Notes under the pieces: model-generated
What the model was told of the DNA's origin: nothing
The model's database searches: none
The model's input: the letters and a program-made list of their open reading frames with translations, nothing else
Shown here: piece after piece, positions 28,811-37,237 of the stretch
Layout: the number at the start of each line of letters is the position of its first letter
How positions within the stretch are numbered: position 1 is the first letter of the stretch
Made by a program: the position numbers and the translations under genes
Assembly (NCBI GenBank): GCA_030550585.1
Contig: JAUQPB010000001.1
Coordinates: forward strand, 186,001-250,000
Direction: 5' to 3'
DNA: 64,000 nucleotides
Origin: Thermoproteota archaeon
GTDB lineage: Archaea > Thermoproteota > Thermoprotei_A > Sulfolobales > Ignisphaeraceae

Positions 28811-30874
28811 ATGGGCGAGCAGGTTCCAGAAACTACAACAATTGTTTTTGATATTGTTCAAGCAATCGAGGAGTTTATAAAGAGCTATAAGATTGAAGGA
28901 AAGGCTAAGTATAGAGAGCTCATTAGAAGGATGATTCTTGAAAATAGATATGATGTGGAGATAGACTTCAGCGACATTATGAGCTTCAATCCAAAGCTTG
29001 CGGAGAAGATAATAAGGGATCCTGAAAACGCTATAAAAAGATTCTCCGAAGTACTAAAAAGTATTGTTGCATACGAGGCTCCAGAATATCTCGATAAGAT
29101 ATATGAGGTTGTGCCACGGTTCAAGAACCTGCCAATAACTTTTAAAATACGTGACATAAGAAGCAATCTAATAAATAATTTAATTGCTGTTGAAGGCATA
29201 GTTGTAAGGGCGTCTCCCCCAAAGCAAAAAATTGTTGAAGCTGTTTTCCAACACGAATGTGGTAACGAGGTTATAGTGCCTGTTGTTGGTGATGTTGTTG
29301 AAAAGCCTGTTCAGTGCCCCTATTGCCATAGATCAACAGGTGCCTGGAGACTTCTTGAAGAAAAATCTAGGTTCAGAGATTTCCAGAGGCTGGTAATACA
29401 AGAGAAGCCAGAGGAAATACCAGCAGGCAGAATGCCTAGATCCATAGAGGTTGATGTATTTGATAACCTAGTTGATGTTACAAGACCTGGCGACAGAGTT
29501 GTCGTTGTTGGTATTCTAAAGCTTAGGAGCTCTGGAACTAAAAAAGTGAAAAGCTTATACGACACATATATTGAGGCAAACAATATTATTGTATCCCAAA
29601 GAATGCTTGAAGAAATAGAGATTACTAGAGAAGATGAGGAGAAGATAAAAGAGCTTGCAAAAGATCCTTTGATAAGAAGAAAGATAATAGCATCCATAGC
29701 ACCTGCAATCTACGGACTCTGGGATATAAAAGAGGCTATAGCACTTCTACTATTTGGTGGGGTACCCAAAACCCTGCCAGATGGCACGAGAATACGCGGA
29801 GACATCCACGTGCTGATGATAGGCGATCCGGGTACCGCAAAATCTCAGTTACTTCAGTATGTTGCACGCATAGCCCCCAGAGCCATATATACAACAGGTA
29901 AAGGTGCTACAGCTGCAGGTCTAACAGCAGCTGTTGTAAGGGATAAGCAGACTGGTGAGTACTATCTAGAGGCAGGCGCACTTGTGCTAGCTGATGGGGG
30001 AATAGCATGCATAGATGAAATTGATAAGATGAGAGAAGAGGATAGAGTAGCCATTCACGAGGCTATGGAACAGCAAACAATATCTATAGCTAAAGCTGGT
30101 ATAGTAGCTAGATTAAACTCGAGAACCTCTGTTCTAGCTGCTGGAAACCCAAGATACGGCAGATATCTGGTAAATAGGTCTATAGCAGAAAACGTTAACT
30201 TACCTCCAACAATATTATCAAGATTTGATTTGATATTTGTCATAAGAGATGTGCCAAATACTGAAAGAGATGCTAGGCTGGCTAGACACATAGCAGAGGT
30301 GCACGCTGCAGAGGATGTGGTAAAACCATTGATAGACATTGATATAATTAGAAAATATATTGCCTATGCTAGAAAGTATGTAAGGCCTGTCCTAAGTGAA
30401 GAAGCTAGGAAAATGCTTGAAGAATTTTTTGTAGAAATGAGAAGAAAGAGTCTTGAAACACCCGATTCACCCATATCAATAACTGCTAGACAGCTAGAAG
30501 CTTTAATACGTCTAGCTGAAGCCCATGCAAAAATGGCTCTAAAACCTGTTGTCACAGAAGAAGATGCTGCAGAAGCAATAAGACTTATGAAGAGTATGCT
30601 GGAAAGCGTTGGCATTGATGTTGAAAGTGGCGAAATAGATATCGACGTTATTATGACTGGCAAGACAAAGTCGCAGAGAGAGAAGATGCTGATTATAGAA
30701 AACATCATAAGGGCCCTTGCAAAGGAAGAAGGATGTGCAAAGGTGAAAACCATAGTTGCGAAGGCTAGGGAAGAGAACATCGAGGATAAACTCGTTGAAG
30801 AGGTATTAATAAGAATGAGAAGAGAGGGTTTAATATATGAGGTAAAAGACGGTTGCTATGCACCAGTTGTATAG
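28811..30874 (+). CDS. mcm: MCM replicative helicase
   Basis: This hexameric 3'-5' helicase unwinds the fork. Domains in order: N-terminal domain A, zinc-binding and OB fold (HECGNEVIV then CPYCH), the AAA+ core with Walker A GDPGTAKSQ, Walker B CIDEIDKM and arginine finger LSRFDLIF, and a C-terminal winged helix from about 620. Length 687 aa is normal, with no intein. It is translated together with gins23 immediately upstream. Confidence 0.97.
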   Translation: MGEQVPETTTIVFDIVQAIEEFIKSYKIEGKAKYRELIRRMILENRYDVEIDFSDIMSFNPKLAEKIIRDPENAIKRFSEVLKSIVAYEAPEYLDKIYEVVPRFKNLPITFKIRDIRSNLINNLIAVEGIVVRASPPKQKIVEAVFQHECGNEVIVPVVGDVVEKPVQCPYCHRSTGAWRLLEEKSRFRDFQRLVIQEKPEEIPAGRMPRSIEVDVFDNLVDVTRPGDRVVVVGILKLRSSGTKKVKSLYDTYIEANNIIVSQRMLEEIEITREDEEKIKELAKDPLIRRKIIASIAPAIYGLWDIKEAIALLLFGGVPKTLPDGTRIRGDIHVLMIGDPGTAKSQLLQYVARIAPRAIYTTGKGATAAGLTAAVVRDKQTGEYYLEAGALVLADGGIACIDEIDKMREEDRVAIHEAMEQQTISIAKAGIVARLNSRTSVLAAGNPRYGRYLVNRSIAENVNLPPTILSRFDLIFVIRDVPNTERDARLARHIAEVHAAEDVVKPLIDIDIIRKYIAYARKYVRPVLSEEARKMLEEFFVEMRRKSLETPDSPISITARQLEALIRLAEAHAKMALKPVVTEEDAAEAIRLMKSMLESVGIDVESGEIDIDVIMTGKTKSQREKMLIIENIIRALAKEEGCAKVKTIVAKAREENIEDKLVEEVLIRMRREGLIYEVKDGCYAPVV

Positions 30875-31002
30875 CTTTAGAATGCAGACGATATAACGAA
30901 TGACGATACAACAATGATAAATACACAAAGCTTATAATACCACACAACAAGTACTCAGATAAACATAGCCAGAATCAGCACATAAATGTAAGGTAGTAAG
31001 AG

Positions 31003-31269
31003 ATGTCTGTGTGCCGAAAATATGTTGTAAAGGTTGGGGAAAAAGAAATTGAGCTTGACGAAAAGGTTGTAAAAGTTTTGAATGTCTATGTAAGAACAGA
31101 AATGAGTCTAGAAAAGCTTGCAGAAGAGCTCGGCCTAGACGGGTGGGCAGAGGCATACGAATTTGTTAAAAAGGTTCCAGCATGGATTGCCTGGACACCT
31201 TCAATACTATGGAAACGCGAAATGGAAAAATGCGAAGGAGCTAATGAGATAAGAATCATAAAGATTTAG
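31003..31269 (+). CDS. Conserved small protein, unknown function
   Basis: The 88 residues have a short beta N-terminus (YVVKVGEKEIELDEKV) and then a helix-turn-helix-like segment (MSLEKLAEELGLDGWAEAYEF). I recall similar small proteins in other crenarchaea but no function. No Cys or catalytic motif stands out. The ATG at 31003 follows GTAAGAG. It lies between mcm and the tRNA-Pro gene. Confidence 0.65.
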   Translation: MSVCRKYVVKVGEKEIELDEKVVKVLNVYVRTEMSLEKLAEELGLDGWAEAYEFVKKVPAWIAWTPSILWKREMEKCEGANEIRIIKI

Positions 31270-31321
31270 CTGTACAACTTATTAAAGCAAAAACGGTTCC
31301 TTTAAATATATACATATATGT

Positions 31322-31416
<95 letters not shown>

Positions 31417-31557
31417 CTAAACCAATTCTAATACATTAAGTGAGAATGGATTGTAAGGATGATTTTTATGGCCACACATTTAAAAGGCTTTTGATTAATA
31501 ATTTCTGTGTAAGACTGATGTAACTCCGTTTGGCGTATTACTGAGGAGCCTTTGTGG

Positions 31558-31573
31558 TATTACTGTGGTAATA
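31558..31573. promoter_or_regulatory. Inverted repeat in the leader of the zinc-ribbon gene
   Basis: TATTAC-TGTG-GTAATA is a perfect 6-bp dyad. A second half-like copy GTATTACTG occurs 24 bp upstream (31535-31543). Both lie after a strong TATA-like TTTAAAAGG (31477-31485) and before the start at 31625, so this could be an operator or a small hairpin in the leader. Confidence 0.35.
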
Positions 31574-31624
31574 ATTCAAATATTCATTGCATCAATATTT
31601 CTTGTACAAAGAGGTTTGATCGCC

Positions 31625-31816
31625 TTGCCTGTTGTGTATAAATGTGCAAATTGTGGAGAGACTCTATACAAGTTTGTTAGGGCGGGTCAAGACTACTATG
31701 GAATTCCCTCGCTATCGGAATTGAAGGTTAGGATAGGTAATAAATGTCCAAAATGTGGTAAAGAATTGCATAACAGCATTGACCTAGTCGATATAGTGAT
31801 TTCGGCAAGAAAATAG
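31625..31816 (+). CDS. Small zinc-ribbon protein
   Basis: The 63-residue protein has two CxxC knuckles (CANC and CPKC) spaced by about 35 residues, a standard zinc ribbon. The TTG at 31625 was chosen because the family start MPVVYKCANCG fits and GAGGTTTGATC is just upstream; the frame is open to 31565 but those residues are hydrophobic and look untranslated. Related crenarchaeal proteins are uncharacterised; nucleic-acid binding is likely but not shown. It is convergent with the CCA enzyme gene. Confidence 0.75.
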   Translation: MPVVYKCANCGETLYKFVRAGQDYYGIPSLSELKVRIGNKCPKCGKELHNSIDLVDIVISARK

Positions 31817-31867
31817 TGTTTAGTTGATTAGCCGCCATAGCAATTACATAGCAAATGATAATCTAAT

Positions 31868-33256
31868 TTAATAACTCAAGATTTTTCTTTCTAAGAATTT
31901 TTTGAGCCATGCCATATACGATTTGTCTCCATCAATATCCACATCGCGTATCGATGAAACCCTCGTAACCTCAGCTACTCTTAATGATGAAGGAGATACC
32001 TGCTCTAGAACCTCTTTTATAATGTCCTCAGGACCTTTCCTTCTTTTTCTTATACATACAAGCCTTCCATTTTCGTCGATCCAAGGACCAATTACAGCAT
32101 TTTTATTCTTCATCAGAAAACTTATTGCATTTGGATCGTAGGCTGGGGGCCCAATGTGATATTCATATTCTCTACATTCGTAGAGTTCTATAATGGTTAT
32201 GGCCCTAGATAGAGTTGGATCAACCCATGAATCGATGTATGTACATCTAAAGCCATATTCATTTAAGGTATTTCTAATTGAGCTGTGTATTCTTCTGATT
32301 TGCCCCCATACAACATCTGGAATTTTCTTGGTGACATCGAATTTTATTGCTATATAGCATAGTCCTTCATTAAATATTCTATTCCTTAATAATTCCTGAT
32401 TATATTCCTCAGAAACCTCGTCTTTCTTAATCTCAAAAAATTTTTCAGATGGGTTTTCCAGAAAGAGCCTGGCAAGTAGCTTAAACATTGCAAAGCTCTT
32501 TATAGAGAGTGCCGATGCAGCATTTCTTTTTGCGTCGACAGGATCTACAACAACTAGAACATCATTTTTGAATCTACTTCTACACTCTTTCTCACTAGCA
32601 TAGTAGCCCTCTATATCTATACATGTCTTGTAAGCTCTCCATGATAATGATGCCTTTAGCGTATCGATGAAAGAACCGTACTTTATTATCAACAGCTCGG
32701 TCAGATAACCAGAAAAACCTTGTGTCTTTATTTCTGCCCCATATATATTCCATACTTTGAGAAAGTACTTGAGAAGCCTAACCTCATCCTTGCACTCCTC
32801 ACATAATTTCGTCCTAACATACTCGGTGTGAAACGGTGTTCTATCAACAGCCGAAATTATTTCACTTGGCTTCGAAATTTTGAATGCGGGCACAATGTTT
32901 ATCTCATAACCACCAACATGAGTTACTATGTATGGATGAGAAGCATACTCAACAACTACTCTATATCCTTTTTCCTGCAAACACTGCGAAGCTATCTCAA
33001 CAAAATTCTTGTTTATCCAGTCAACAGTATAGTAACTTGGATCAAACAGTATGAAAATGTCTATATCTACATCATCTTTAAGAAACGTGTCCTTTGCTAC
33101 AGATCCTTGTAATGTAACTTCGAAATGCTCTAAACCTTTTTTGTTAAAGCATTTGTAGATAAAGTTCTGAACTTCATCATATATTCTGAACACCGTATCT
33201 CTTATTCTATCGTCAGGTTTTATCAGAGTAAGGACTTTTTTGAGTATCTCCTTCAA
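31868..33256 (-). CDS. cca: CCA tRNA nucleotidyltransferase, archaeal class I
   Basis: It adds or repairs the 3' CCA of tRNAs, needed here because the tRNA-Pro gene does not encode it. The catalytic site is GSVAKDTFLKDDVDIDIF (GS motif plus the metal-binding DVDID). The remaining domains and length (462 aa) match the archaeal enzyme. The thpR gene lies 19 bp upstream on the same strand, so the two RNA-end enzymes form an operon. Confidence 0.95.
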   Translation of the reverse strand: MKEILKKVLTLIKPDDRIRDTVFRIYDEVQNFIYKCFNKKGLEHFEVTLQGSVAKDTFLKDDVDIDIFILFDPSYYTVDWINKNFVEIASQCLQEKGYRVVVEYASHPYIVTHVGGYEINIVPAFKISKPSEIISAVDRTPFHTEYVRTKLCEECKDEVRLLKYFLKVWNIYGAEIKTQGFSGYLTELLIIKYGSFIDTLKASLSWRAYKTCIDIEGYYASEKECRSRFKNDVLVVVDPVDAKRNAASALSIKSFAMFKLLARLFLENPSEKFFEIKKDEVSEEYNQELLRNRIFNEGLCYIAIKFDVTKKIPDVVWGQIRRIHSSIRNTLNEYGFRCTYIDSWVDPTLSRAITIIELYECREYEYHIGPPAYDPNAISFLMKNKNAVIGPWIDENGRLVCIRKRRKGPEDIIKEVLEQVSPSSLRVAEVTRVSSIRDVDIDGDKSYMAWLKKFLERKILSY

Positions 33257-33275
33257 TATTGAAATCCCGTTTTAC

Positions 33276-33857
33276 CTACAGTAGTAGTCTTGCCACATGA
33301 ATATCGGAGTATATGGGTCCTCTAGGCGTAAGAATGCTTCTCTTGATTTTGATTTGTGTAATGGTTGATGACCCGAAGACATAGTCTTTGTATTCATCGA
33401 AGTATTTCTGCAATTTTTCAACACCTCTATAGCTTTTCAGCCTAGCAATTGTTATATGTGGCGAAAATTCGTGTTGATCTTTGTGCACATCTTTTAAACC
33501 TCTCCTAACTATTTCTGAATCAATATACTTTCTGATGTTCGCCAAGGTTTCGAACCCTTCTACAATCCCTACCCAGAGAACCCTTGGTCTATAAACATTT
33601 GGAAACGCACCAAAGCCTGCAACCTTTATTTTAAAAGGTTTGAACATCTTAGAAACATTATCAAGCAATTCCTTAATTTGCTCAAGAGAAGCCATGGATA
33701 TCTCGCCAAGAAATCTAATAGTTAAATGTATATTCTCATCCTCAACAAACTTAGCATCTATTCCAAGAGTTTCCAACTGCTTTTTCCACTTGATAATATT
33801 GCTCAAGGTCTCTGTATCCTCTATCTCTATCGCTATGAAAGCTCTTAAACCATTCAT
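33276..33857 (-). CDS. thpR: RNA 2',3'-cyclic phosphodiesterase (ThpR/LigT)
   Basis: These two-histidine phosphoesterases open 2',3'-cyclic phosphates on RNA to 2'-phosphates. The two catalytic motifs are present: IHLTIRFLG and PHITIARLK. Length 193 aa is typical. It begins the thpR-cca operon; the pairing with the CCA enzyme suggests tRNA end processing, though the natural substrate in archaea is unsettled. Confidence 0.93.
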   Translation of the reverse strand: MNGLRAFIAIEIEDTETLSNIIKWKKQLETLGIDAKFVEDENIHLTIRFLGEISMASLEQIKELLDNVSKMFKPFKIKVAGFGAFPNVYRPRVLWVGIVEGFETLANIRKYIDSEIVRRGLKDVHKDQHEFSPHITIARLKSYRGVEKLQKYFDEYKDYVFGSSTITQIKIKRSILTPRGPIYSDIHVARLLL

Positions 33858-33957
33858 TTACTTTGCCCATGGATAATTCAATAACTAAAAGGAATTAAAG
33901 CTTATATACACCACGAATACATTCAGATCTGTACCAGTATCGCAAAGGTTGAAGAAT

Positions 33958-34140
33958 ATGCCATGCTCACTACAGGTAAAGGTTAAAGATCCAACATCTC
34001 ATCTAGAGGTTACATTAGCACCCGAAAAAGTTTATGTGATTAGAAATCACATGGGGAAAGTGATTAAAATAGGTCTTTTCAAAAGCCCTAAAACAGGTCA
34101 GATGTTTAGAGCGTTGCTACCAGAGAGCTATACATGCTAA
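33958..34140 (+). CDS. creN7: Cren7 chromatin protein
   Basis: Cren7 is the small SH3-like protein that kinks and compacts DNA in nearly all Crenarchaeota. The 60 residues align with the family: EKVYVI, IKIGLFKSPKTGQMFRALLP and a tail ESYTC (usually DDYPI). The loop before IKIGLF reads RNHMGKV instead of the usual PKGRKG, so this is a somewhat divergent copy. The ATG at 33958 has AGGTTGA ahead; TATA-like CTTATATAC is at 33901-33909. It stands alone. Confidence 0.88.
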   Translation: MPCSLQVKVKDPTSHLEVTLAPEKVYVIRNHMGKVIKIGLFKSPKTGQMFRALLPESYTC

Positions 34141-34186
34141 AAAAGAATAGAAGAGTGTGTGTTCATACACATTAAGCAGAGATTCA

Positions 34187-34627
34187 CTATTCTTTGAATT
34201 CTCCTTCAACCTCTTCAGGAGGTAAGGGCACCTCCTTAATTCTCTCCTCAACCTCTTCCCCTAGTTCTGACAGTAATATTCTTATCTCCTTAACCGCTGG
34301 TTTGGCTATTTTCTTTACACCTCTATGACCAGGCAAATAGACTGCTCTAACAATATTCACTTCCTCCAATCGTTTTACATGCGTACTTATATTGGCCTTG
34401 CTTTGCCCTAGCTTGTCTGCCAAATCCTCTATCCCCATATCCCCTTTAAAGGTAAGTCCAATTATCCTTAGTCTTGTTAGAGACGCTAAAGCGCTTGCCA
34501 CTTTTTCAATAAATTCTTCCCCAGCCACATACATAACATCTCCTTCAATCCATATACCTCTTCTTATTTTAGTGACATCAACCTTTTCTTCATCAACATG
34601 TGTTCCCATTATCGCATACACCACCAA
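34187..34627 (-). CDS. ArsR-like winged-helix transcriptional regulator
   Basis: The DNA-binding domain covers about 40-110 (ASLTRLRIIGLTF, then LADKLGQSKANISTHVKRLEE as the helix-turn-helix). The C-terminal 25 residues are acidic and helical (EEVEERIKEV). There are no obvious metal-binding Cys. The start at 34627 or the ATG at 34609 (MGTHVDEEK) are both possible. A minus-strand TATA-like GTTTAAATC lies at about 34667-34675. Its target is unknown; the nearest candidates are its own gene and the GAPOR gene behind it in the same direction. Confidence 0.8.
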   Translation of the reverse strand: MVVYAIMGTHVDEEKVDVTKIRRGIWIEGDVMYVAGEEFIEKVASALASLTRLRIIGLTFKGDMGIEDLADKLGQSKANISTHVKRLEEVNIVRAVYLPGHRGVKKIAKPAVKEIRILLSELGEEVEERIKEVPLPPEEVEGEFKE

Positions 34628-34757
34628 GCAAATTTCTAGCTATGTATCTATATACTGCTTTACACAGATTTAAACATTTTGTCTTGAAAACCGAAAAAAT
34701 CATAAATTAAATTTGCCAGCATATCAAATATGATTATTGACTTCTTTCACAAAGGCT

Positions 34758-36728
34758 TCAAATATCTTTATACCAATCTTCAGGAAGCCCAAGCTGAGTT
34801 GCTATCATTTTTGTTGCTCTTAAGACCCATTCTCTAATTGTATCGTCTCTGTTACTTGCAAACTTTTTGTTCCATTCCTCTACATTAAGTTCTGTAGCAA
34901 GAGTTGCAATTACATCCTTTGCTCTCTCGCTTTCAACAACCCTTGGCTTTGCATTTGCCTTTATAGCATACATGGCTATTCTTTGATATAGTGTCTTGCT
35001 ATACTGGTCTAGATCTATCTTCACGCCTAATAACTCGTACAGTTTTGGCAATATCTTTTCGGCCCATCCCCTGTGGAATCTACAAAGTCCTGCATTTGAG
35101 ATTTCTAGTTCTTTAACGGCCCTTGTAGCAGCTACTTTGGCAAATTCTTCAGGTTCTGTAAATGTTGATGTATAGTTTGTCCAATACTTTCCTGTTACAG
35201 CTAATGGCAAGAGGAAGCCAGGTGTCCAGTAATAGTTTGGTGTCATGTACCCATCTTCGCCATATGGTTGATAGACTACGAGATCCTCGAATCTAAGCCC
35301 AGTTCTCTTCACCCTATCACTAAACATCATATCTAGTTGTTTGCATGCAAATCTAACACCTTTTGCTACGATCTTCAAAACGTCTGTTGAACCCTCTACC
35401 AACCCTTTCAAAATCTTTTCAGCTAGATACGCATTTACAGCCCATTCATCGATGTTCATAAGCATTGGATCCATATTAGGCTTTCTATCAAGTCCTACTT
35501 CCTCTGGCTTCAAAAGACCTTTGTAGACAGCTTCTAATAGCCATGCGACCACATGTCCTATGCCAATGGCGTCAAAGCCTAGCTGGTCTGCCAAGTCAAC
35601 TAAATTCCTTGTTAACTCAATCTTAAATACTCCTATGGATGGCCCTAGAGCGTTTGTTGGCTCATAGTCTAGTTTCTTCCCTCTCCATATCTTCTTGCAT
35701 GAGGCTGGGCATGGTTCTCCGCATGTGGCCCAAGTCTTTGCCATGTCAAAGGACTCTGTCTTCACTGGTTTCCAGAAATTTTCGAGGATAAGGTCAACAA
35801 GCTTCTTTCTCACAGACTTGTGAAGGTAAATGCTGTTAAAGTTGAATAGAGGCAACAACTCTCTATAGTGCGGATAGTTAACGCCAAATGTTCCTCCCGC
35901 ACCTATGCTCGGGTCGTATCGATATTTGACTGTGGCCTCATTAACAGCTTGTATAAAATCTTTTGCTAGCAGTGTCTTCATCGTTGAATAGAGTTCGGTA
36001 ACTTCTGTCAGTTGCTTAGGTAATTGTGGTTTATAGGATCCTCCAGCAACAATAGCCACAACATTGTGTGCTTGTGCTAAAACTGATCCTCCTCCACCTC
36101 TGGCGGCAAATTCCTCAGCACCATCGACAAATCTCTTTTTAACAAAGTCTACATCAATTGAGACTAGAGCTCCATAGACAGTTTTGAAGGCTGCTGGCCC
36201 AACAACTATTGGTCTTGCCTTCATAGATGATATTTCATTCCAAAAAGTGTCTATAAGATATTTCTCTAGGGCATAGGCGCCTATATAGCCGTCATACCCC
36301 TTGTATATCTCTTCCAATTTACTCAATGGAATTTTCCTTATGGCTACCTCTGCAACTCCTTTTTCATCTCCTTTAACAAATATTATAGCAGGTTCATCAC
36401 TTTTACCCTCAACAGATATTGCATTAACACCACATCCAATGAATCTATAGCCGGCACCACCCATTTCAGATACATGTATCGTTTTGCTTTCAGGACTCCT
36501 AAATACAGCAACAATTCTATGAGTGCCAAATAGCTTGCTTCCAGCAAATGGACCTGTGCCTATGACTACAGCATTACTTGGATCGAAAACGTCTTTGCTC
36601 CATGTAGCCAGTTCTTCATGGATTTTTATGCCAACATCTATTGGACCTAGAACCTCTCCGAGCCTATATTCATGTATGGACCACTTGCCACTTGACACAT
36701 CTATTCTCAGCACTCTGTAACTGGACAT
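34758..36728 (-). CDS. gor: Glyceraldehyde-3-phosphate:ferredoxin oxidoreductase (tungsten enzyme)
   Basis: GAPOR oxidises glyceraldehyde-3-phosphate to 3-phosphoglycerate with ferredoxin, replacing GAPDH/PGK in the glycolysis of sugar-using hyperthermophiles. It belongs to the AOR family with a tungstopterin and a 4Fe4S cluster. The Cys ligands are CGEPCPASC near 345 and the later CRFHRGW. GAPOR rather than another AOR is indicated by KYRYDPSIGAGGTFGVNYP (cut here at KYRYDP and GAGGTFG), very close to the Pyrococcus enzyme as I recall it, and by the length (656 aa). It stands alone. Confidence 0.88.
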   Translation of the reverse strand: MSSYRVLRIDVSSGKWSIHEYRLGEVLGPIDVGIKIHEELATWSKDVFDPSNAVVIGTGPFAGSKLFGTHRIVAVFRSPESKTIHVSEMGGAGYRFIGCGVNAISVEGKSDEPAIIFVKGDEKGVAEVAIRKIPLSKLEEIYKGYDGYIGAYALEKYLIDTFWNEISSMKARPIVVGPAAFKTVYGALVSIDVDFVKKRFVDGAEEFAARGGGGSVLAQAHNVVAIVAGGSYKPQLPKQLTEVTELYSTMKTLLAKDFIQAVNEATVKYRYDPSIGAGGTFGVNYPHYRELLPLFNFNSIYLHKSVRKKLVDLILENFWKPVKTESFDMAKTWATCGEPCPASCKKIWRGKKLDYEPTNALGPSIGVFKIELTRNLVDLADQLGFDAIGIGHVVAWLLEAVYKGLLKPEEVGLDRKPNMDPMLMNIDEWAVNAYLAEKILKGLVEGSTDVLKIVAKGVRFACKQLDMMFSDRVKRTGLRFEDLVVYQPYGEDGYMTPNYYWTPGFLLPLAVTGKYWTNYTSTFTEPEEFAKVAATRAVKELEISNAGLCRFHRGWAEKILPKLYELLGVKIDLDQYSKTLYQRIAMYAIKANAKPRVVESERAKDVIATLATELNVEEWNKKFASNRDDTIREWVLRATKMIATQLGLPEDWYKDI

Positions 36729-36920
36729 TGTTTCACACCAAATTTCTATGATAGCCTTCTGCTGAGCCTAGGTTAAATTGTTTTAAGCTAGTACCATATT
36801 ATCTAGTTATAATGAGTTTGATGATATATCTCAGTAATATTTTATTTGCTGACAATGATTTGTTTAACATATTTTATCTTCTCAGCCAAATTCGTATATG
36901 CCTAATCACAAGGAGATGCC

Positions 36921-37184
36921 ATGTTGAAAATAAAAGATGCTATTAACAAAATCTTGTGGAGCGAGAAAGACATTGAGAGGTACTATATCGTCATAGTTGA
37001 TAGAGCTGAGGTTTCAGGAACCAAGAAAATACCTTTATCCAGGGTTGCAAGAGTGGACAATAACTACATCTATGTTGCAGATGCTCTAGGAGAAGAACAT
37101 CCAATACCACTTCACAGAGTTATTAAGATCATCAAAGATGATGAAATTGTTTTTGAAAGGAATACTAGGAAGCCGAAGAGCTAA
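36921..37184 (+). CDS. DUF504 (UPF0248, MJ1316-type) protein
   Basis: An 87-residue protein of the MJ1316 RNA cyclic-group end recognition family. The pieces DAINKILWSE, YYIVIVDRA, IPLSRVARVDNNYIYV and IPLHRVIKI are typical. In eukaryotes the domain is fused to LigT-like phosphoesterases, suggesting a role with RNA 2',3'-cyclic phosphate ends; a ThpR gene lies 3 kb away. AAGGAGATGCC precedes the ATG. The AAA ATPase gene follows within 55 bp. Confidence 0.88.
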   Translation: MLKIKDAINKILWSEKDIERYYIVIVDRAEVSGTKKIPLSRVARVDNNYIYVADALGEEHPIPLHRVIKIIKDDEIVFERNTRKPKS

Positions 37185-37237
37185 CTCTAAGATTTTTAAG
37201 ATTCTGCAACACATTTTGAGTGTGTGGCTGTGCTTGT

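Noticed and set aside
31507-31555. C/D box RNA after the tRNA-Pro gene
   Set aside because: CTGATGT and CTGA occur in order after a TATA box, but with a 19-nt gap and no second box pair.
34141-34186. Terminator hairpin between cren7 and the ArsR-like gene
   Set aside because: Only a weak GTGTG/TACAC stem; archaeal termination mainly uses T-runs, and none is clear here.
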